Below are positions 61,115-64,000 of a stretch of DNA of 64,000 nt, piece after piece. Position 1 is the stretch's first letter; every line of letters starts with the position of its first letter. The position numbers and the translations under genes were made by a program. The notes under the pieces were generated by a model. That model was not told where the DNA came from and did not search any database. It saw nothing but the letters and a program-made list of their open reading frames with translations. Source of the stretch: Domibacillus iocasae (GTDB taxonomy: Bacteria; Bacillota; Bacilli; Bacillales; Domibacillaceae); assembly GCF_001750285.1 (NCBI RefSeq), contig NZ_MAMP01000002.1:1-64000 (forward strand), in the 5' to 3' direction.

Positions 61115-61462
61115 CTACTCGCAGGAAATGCGCCGTCCTTGCGCTTCCAGCTCTCCAAACCGTTCCTGTTGATCCGGCAGGTGATTCAATAAATCTTCAA
61201 TAAGCTTGGCGTATTCGCTATCCGGATTCAGCGAATAAAAAATCCATTGACCCCGGCGTGTTTCCTGGACGATGCCTGCATCTTTCATTTTACGTAAATG
61301 CTGGCTGATGGCTGGCTGGCTCATATCAAATAGTGCCGTAAACTCGCAGACGCAGCACTCATGTGACTGAAGCATCTTCATCATTGTTAAGCGGGTTTTA
61401 TCGCCCAGCAATTTTAATACGTGCGCTGTTTTTTGAACATTCAATGTTATACCAGCGTTCAT
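61115..61462 (-). CDS. arsR: ArsR-type metalloregulator
   Basis: A 115-residue winged-helix repressor of the ArsR/SmtB family. The arsenic-sensing cysteines are in [26 protein letters not shown], the CxC at the start of the recognition helix. Arsenite binding releases it from DNA. The ATG at 61462 is 7 nt after GGAGG; the one at 61468 is too close. It is the first gene of the ars operon, and a palindrome overlapping its promoter is the likely autoregulatory operator. Confidence 0.93.
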   Translation of the reverse strand: MNAGITLNVQKTAHVLKLLGDKTRLTMMKMLQSHECCVCEFTALFDMSQPAISQHLRKMKDAGIVQETRRGQWIFYSLNPDSEYAKLIEDLLNHLPDQQERFGELEAQGRRISCE

Positions 61463-61485
61463 GATCATTCCTCCTGTCTTGAATC

Positions 61486-61514
61486 ATCATATAATAATGT
61501 GCTTATATAAGCAA
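61486..61514 (-). promoter_or_regulatory. ars promoter with overlapping operator palindrome
   Basis: Minus-strand TTGCTT (61509-61514) and TATGAT (61486-61491) are spaced by 17 bp. The perfect palindrome TGCTTATATAAGCA (61500-61513) covers the -35, fitting steric repression by ArsR. Confidence 0.7.
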
Positions 61515-61524
61515 TTGCGAATAT

Positions 61525-61557
61525 AAAAACCCATTCAACATAACTGAATGGGTTTTT
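61525..61557. terminator. Terminator of the two-component/PepSY operon
   Basis: A perfect 13-bp stem (61525-61537 with 61545-61557), 7-nt loop, A and T runs. Confidence 0.9.
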
Positions 61558-61563
61558 ATGAAG

Positions 61564-62451
61564 TCAATCATCATCGTCTTGAGCATCGTCCCCGTCGTCC
61601 TGATCATCCTGATCATCCTCGTCATCCTGTACCGGAGCGGATGGTCCGGAGGCTGGGGTTGGTTCCGGATCTGGTTCTGCTTTTGGCATAGCAGCCGGTG
61701 CTGATGGAGCATTAACGGGTTTTGATTCTGGTTCAACAGGCGCTTCCTTTTTTACATGGTTAAATCGCGAAATAGACGACACTTTTGCGGTAGCAGCCTG
61801 GACATATACGTGAGCGCCTCCACCATCATTTTCCACTGTCACTTTGTAATGATCGCCTGAGTTTGTTTCAACCGTTTCAATCCTGGTGACATTTCCATCC
61901 ACTTCACGAGCGGCGGCCTCTTTCGCAGTTAGTTCTGAAACAACAGATGGTTTTGCTTCTTGCGGGACCGACATCGCGTCCGCAACTTTGATTTCATCAG
62001 ATGAGACAGTTTCTCCCGTTTCCAAGTTGAAGACAAACCGGTAGTTTGTTCCATTTTTATCCACTATTGCTTCCGCTCTCGGTTCTCCATCACCCGTTAT
62101 ATCACTAATCGATGTAACTACACCATTTGAATCTCTGCTAATTTGTTCTCTCGCTTCATCAAGTGTCAATGTGGTTTCGCTCTTCTCAAGCAGCTTTACA
62201 TTGCTAACTTTTTTCGACTGTCCGTCAACAGACAATGCGTAGGTACCTTTATCATTTTCAAGCACAATTTCATATACCTGCCTGTCTTTATTCCACTCGA
62301 TTGACTGGACTTCACCGTCATACGTTGATACGGCGAGCGATTCTGCTTCTGCTTCTGACACCGCTGCCGGACGTTCAACGATATATCCCTTATATAAAAC
62401 AACAACAAGACCAATAAAGATAAACGCGATCAAAAATAATTTCATCTTCAT
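61564..62451 (-). CDS. PepSY-domain protein with an aspartate-rich C-terminal tail
   Basis: A 295-residue protein with one N-terminal membrane helix (about 3-21) and an extracytoplasmic part. Three PepSY-like modules are visible: SEAEAESLAVSTYDGEVQSI, TLDEAREQISRDSNGVVTSI and TAKEAAAREVDGNVTRIETV. A proline/alanine-rich linker and an almost purely acidic tail, ending DDGDDAQDDDD, follow. In Bacillus the YkoGH two-component genes are followed by PepSY proteins (YkoI, YkoJ), the same order. It lies 3 nt after the kinase gene. The role is unproven. Confidence 0.88.
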   Translation of the reverse strand: MKMKLFLIAFIFIGLVVVLYKGYIVERPAAVSEAEAESLAVSTYDGEVQSIEWNKDRQVYEIVLENDKGTYALSVDGQSKKVSNVKLLEKSETTLTLDEAREQISRDSNGVVTSISDITGDGEPRAEAIVDKNGTNYRFVFNLETGETVSSDEIKVADAMSVPQEAKPSVVSELTAKEAAAREVDGNVTRIETVETNSGDHYKVTVENDGGGAHVYVQAATAKVSSISRFNHVKKEAPVEPESKPVNAPSAPAAMPKAEPDPEPTPASGPSAPVQDDEDDQDDQDDGDDAQDDDD

Positions 62452-62454
62452 TCT

Positions 62455-63804
62455 TTACGCCTCCGATTTGGGCAAAAGCACAGTAAAGACAGATCCTTCC
62501 TTTTCCATGCTGCTCATCTTAATCATGCCGCCGTGCTGCTCGGCAATGCGTTTCGCAATTGACAAGCCAAGCCCGGAGCCACCCGTTTTTCTGCCTCTCA
62601 CTTTATCCACTCGGTAAAACCGGTCAAATATATATGGCTGCGCTTCTTTCGGAATGCCAATGCCGTAATCCTTTACTTGAAGCTGAATGACCTCATGATC
62701 CTGATTGAGTGACACGTGAATGACGTCGTCGCTGTATTTCCTCGCATTATCAAGCAAGATTATCAGCAATTGTACGAAGCTTTGTTCATGCACATCAGCC
62801 ATGATGACCGGCCTTTGAATGGTGTATTGAATGTCATTTTCATACATGACTCGAAGCCGTTTTACTGTCTGTTCAACGAGTGGTGAGATGTTCATTTTTC
62901 CCCGTTCATTTTCAATCAGCTCTTCTGACACTGCTAACTGCAAAAGCTGCTCCGTTAAATAACGCATCCGGCTTGATTCTGATTCAATCGCTGACAGCGC
63001 TTCTTCCATCACGTCCGGCCGGGTTGTTCCCCATCGCCGGAGAAGCTTTATATAGCTGAAAATAACGGTGAGAGGCGTTTTCAGCTCATGAGAAGCATCC
63101 GAAACAAATTGTTCCTGCTTTAGGTAGCTTGCTTCAAGCCGATCGATCATCCTGTTAAACGTTGACGCTAAAATGGTCAGCTCATCTTTTGTTTCTTTTT
63201 TCACATCAATTCGTTCGTATGATTCATTTTCTTCAATTGTTTTCATCGTGTACGTCAGCTCTTGAATTGGCCTTGAGATCCACTTGCCGAGAAACCAGCT
63301 TACTAGAAACAACACGAATGCCAAAACAATAGACGTCACAATCAGCACCCATTTCAAATCATCGATTGTTTCATAGAGACGGTCGATGTTTTCGACGATC
63401 TGCAAATTGATAACCGCTCCATCATCGCCAATGACCGGCACAGATATGACAGCAAAACGGGCGTCGCGAAATGTGATCACCTGCTCGAATTGATCGTCTT
63501 TAAAAGCAGTTTGAATAAAGAAAAAATCTTTGTCGGTTGATACTTGGTCAACTGGTGTACCGTCTTCAAGCACGATACGAATAAGTCCGTTGCTAATTAA
63601 GTATGCTTGAAGCACCTGCTCGGTTGTTTGGTCCTCACGTGAATTTAATTTTTTAATGACTGTTTCGGCAATCCCGATCAGCCGGTCCTGCTCCGAGGAA
63701 ATACTGCGGCTTTCAAACAGCAAATAAATGGCCGTATTGGCCGTCAGCAAAAGAAAAACAATTAATCCTGTGATCGACAGCTGGATACGTGTACCAAGTT
63801 TCAT
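62455..63804 (-). CDS. Two-component sensor histidine kinase (YkoH-like)
   Basis: A 449-residue membrane kinase. Helices at about 9-30 and 150-172 flank an extracytoplasmic sensor of about 120 residues. HAMP follows (about 173-225), then HisKA with the phosphorylated His in SDASHELKTPLTVIFSYIKLLRR, and HATPase_c with LLDNARKYSD, KDYGIGIPKE, FDRFYRVDKVRGRKTGGSGLGLSI. It directly follows the response regulator gene and precedes the PepSY gene. Confidence 0.93.
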   Translation of the reverse strand: MKLGTRIQLSITGLIVFLLLTANTAIYLLFESRSISSEQDRLIGIAETVIKKLNSREDQTTEQVLQAYLISNGLIRIVLEDGTPVDQVSTDKDFFFIQTAFKDDQFEQVITFRDARFAVISVPVIGDDGAVINLQIVENIDRLYETIDDLKWVLIVTSIVLAFVLFLVSWFLGKWISRPIQELTYTMKTIEENESYERIDVKKETKDELTILASTFNRMIDRLEASYLKQEQFVSDASHELKTPLTVIFSYIKLLRRWGTTRPDVMEEALSAIESESSRMRYLTEQLLQLAVSEELIENERGKMNISPLVEQTVKRLRVMYENDIQYTIQRPVIMADVHEQSFVQLLIILLDNARKYSDDVIHVSLNQDHEVIQLQVKDYGIGIPKEAQPYIFDRFYRVDKVRGRKTGGSGLGLSIAKRIAEQHGGMIKMSSMEKEGSVFTVLLPKSEA

Positions 63805-63808
63805 TCTT

Positions 63809-64000
63809 TCAATCCTTTATCATGTAACCGACGCTTCGAACCGTTTGAATGAGAGGCGCCGCTTCTGTATGATGCAGTTTCTTACGGAGATAGCGGATGT
63901 AGACATCAACGACATTTGTGTCGCCAAAATAGTCATATCCCCATACCTCATTTAAGATTTGGGCGCGTTCAAGCGCATGATTTTTATTGAGAGCCAAATA
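63809..64000 (-). CDS. OmpR-type response regulator, C-terminal part (cut by window edge)
   Basis: The last 63 or so codons of a response regulator. [36 protein letters not shown] followed by [13 protein letters not shown] is the DNA-binding wing of the OmpR/PhoB winged helix. The receiver domain lies beyond 64000. It ends 4 nt before the kinase start, so the two are one operon. Confidence 0.92.
   Translation of the reverse strand, partial: YLALNKNHALERAQILNEVWGYDYFGDTNVVDVYIRYLRKKLHHTEAAPLIQTVRSVGYMIKD

Noticed and set aside
60485-61192. 235-codon rightward frame inside arsB
   Set aside because: It is antisense to arsB and has no independent evidence.

Overview
The window looks like a chromosomal segment of a low-to-moderate GC Bacillota, family Bacillaceae; I cannot name the species. 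The evidence is Bacillus-type ribosome binding sites (AGGAGG-like, with frequent TTG and GTG starts), a MoaABCDE/MoeAB set, RocB/RocD/RocF arginine catabolism, KimA behind a c-di-AMP (ydaO-type) riboswitch, a lysine permease behind an L-box, MhqR-type operators, and YkvR, YkoGH and DUF445 proteins. The left edge abuts a ribosomal RNA operon that reads leftwards out of the window. Its leader and two consensus promoters are visible, but no rRNA gene is. There is no tRNA, CRISPR array, complete insertion sequence or prophage.

Layout. 1-1000: rrn leader and promoters, then two small poorly understood ORFs. 1-5.7 kb: AbrB-type permease with a divergent LysR regulator, NAD(P)-binding protein, acyl-CoA thioesterase, inositol monophosphatase, and a decayed aldo/keto reductase. 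5.8-11 kb: molybdenum cofactor cluster (moeA-moaE-moaD-moaA and moeB-moaB leftward, moaC alone rightward). 11.1-13.3 kb: an unusual chemoreceptor. 13.5-16.1 kb: NitT/TauT-type ABC importer. 16.5-18.9 kb: CobW/YciC-type metallochaperone and a flavoprotein behind a dense array of Zur-like palindromes. 19.2-24.3 kb: sucrose regulon (LacI-type repressor, PTS EIIBC, sucrose-6-phosphate hydrolase, fructokinase). 24.4-25.4 kb: NlpC/P60-SLH cell-wall hydrolase. 25.8-27.6 kb: CstB-like persulfide dioxygenase and a DUF202 membrane protein, each behind a CsoR/CstR-like operator. 27.8 kb: murB. 29.3-33.7 kb: MoxR-DUF58-transglutaminase operon. 33.8-36 kb: flavin reductase and the mhqO/DoxX quinone-stress pair. 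36-42.9 kb: thiolase beside a scoA remnant, YkvR-RpiA-unknown operon, MocR-type regulator, ABC exporter.

43-48.6 kb: a Fur-boxed orphan siderophore ATPase (YusV type), then rocB, rocD and rocF with candidate ARG boxes. 48.7-57.6 kb: kimA behind a c-di-AMP riboswitch plus a second terminator hairpin, DUF2294, DUF445, an L-box lysine permease, a second APC permease, and chromate transporter ChrA. 57.6-59.2 kb: MBL hydrolase, an unlisted 57-residue ORF and a short-chain dehydrogenase remnant. 59.3-61.5 kb: arsR-arsB-arsC with an operator overlapping its promoter. 61.5-64 kb: PepSY protein and a YkoGH-like two-component system; the response regulator runs off the right edge.

The genes are mostly housekeeping and stress or nutrient modules, not one system. 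The strongest signals beyond the gene list are regulatory: two riboswitches, Zur-like, CstR-like, MhqR, Fur, ArsR and LacI operator sites, a repeated two-hairpin element at 44.0 and 59.2 kb, a 20-bp tandem repeat at 42.9 kb, and a murB whose homology-supported start falls on ATC. I found no convincing undescribed multi-gene system.
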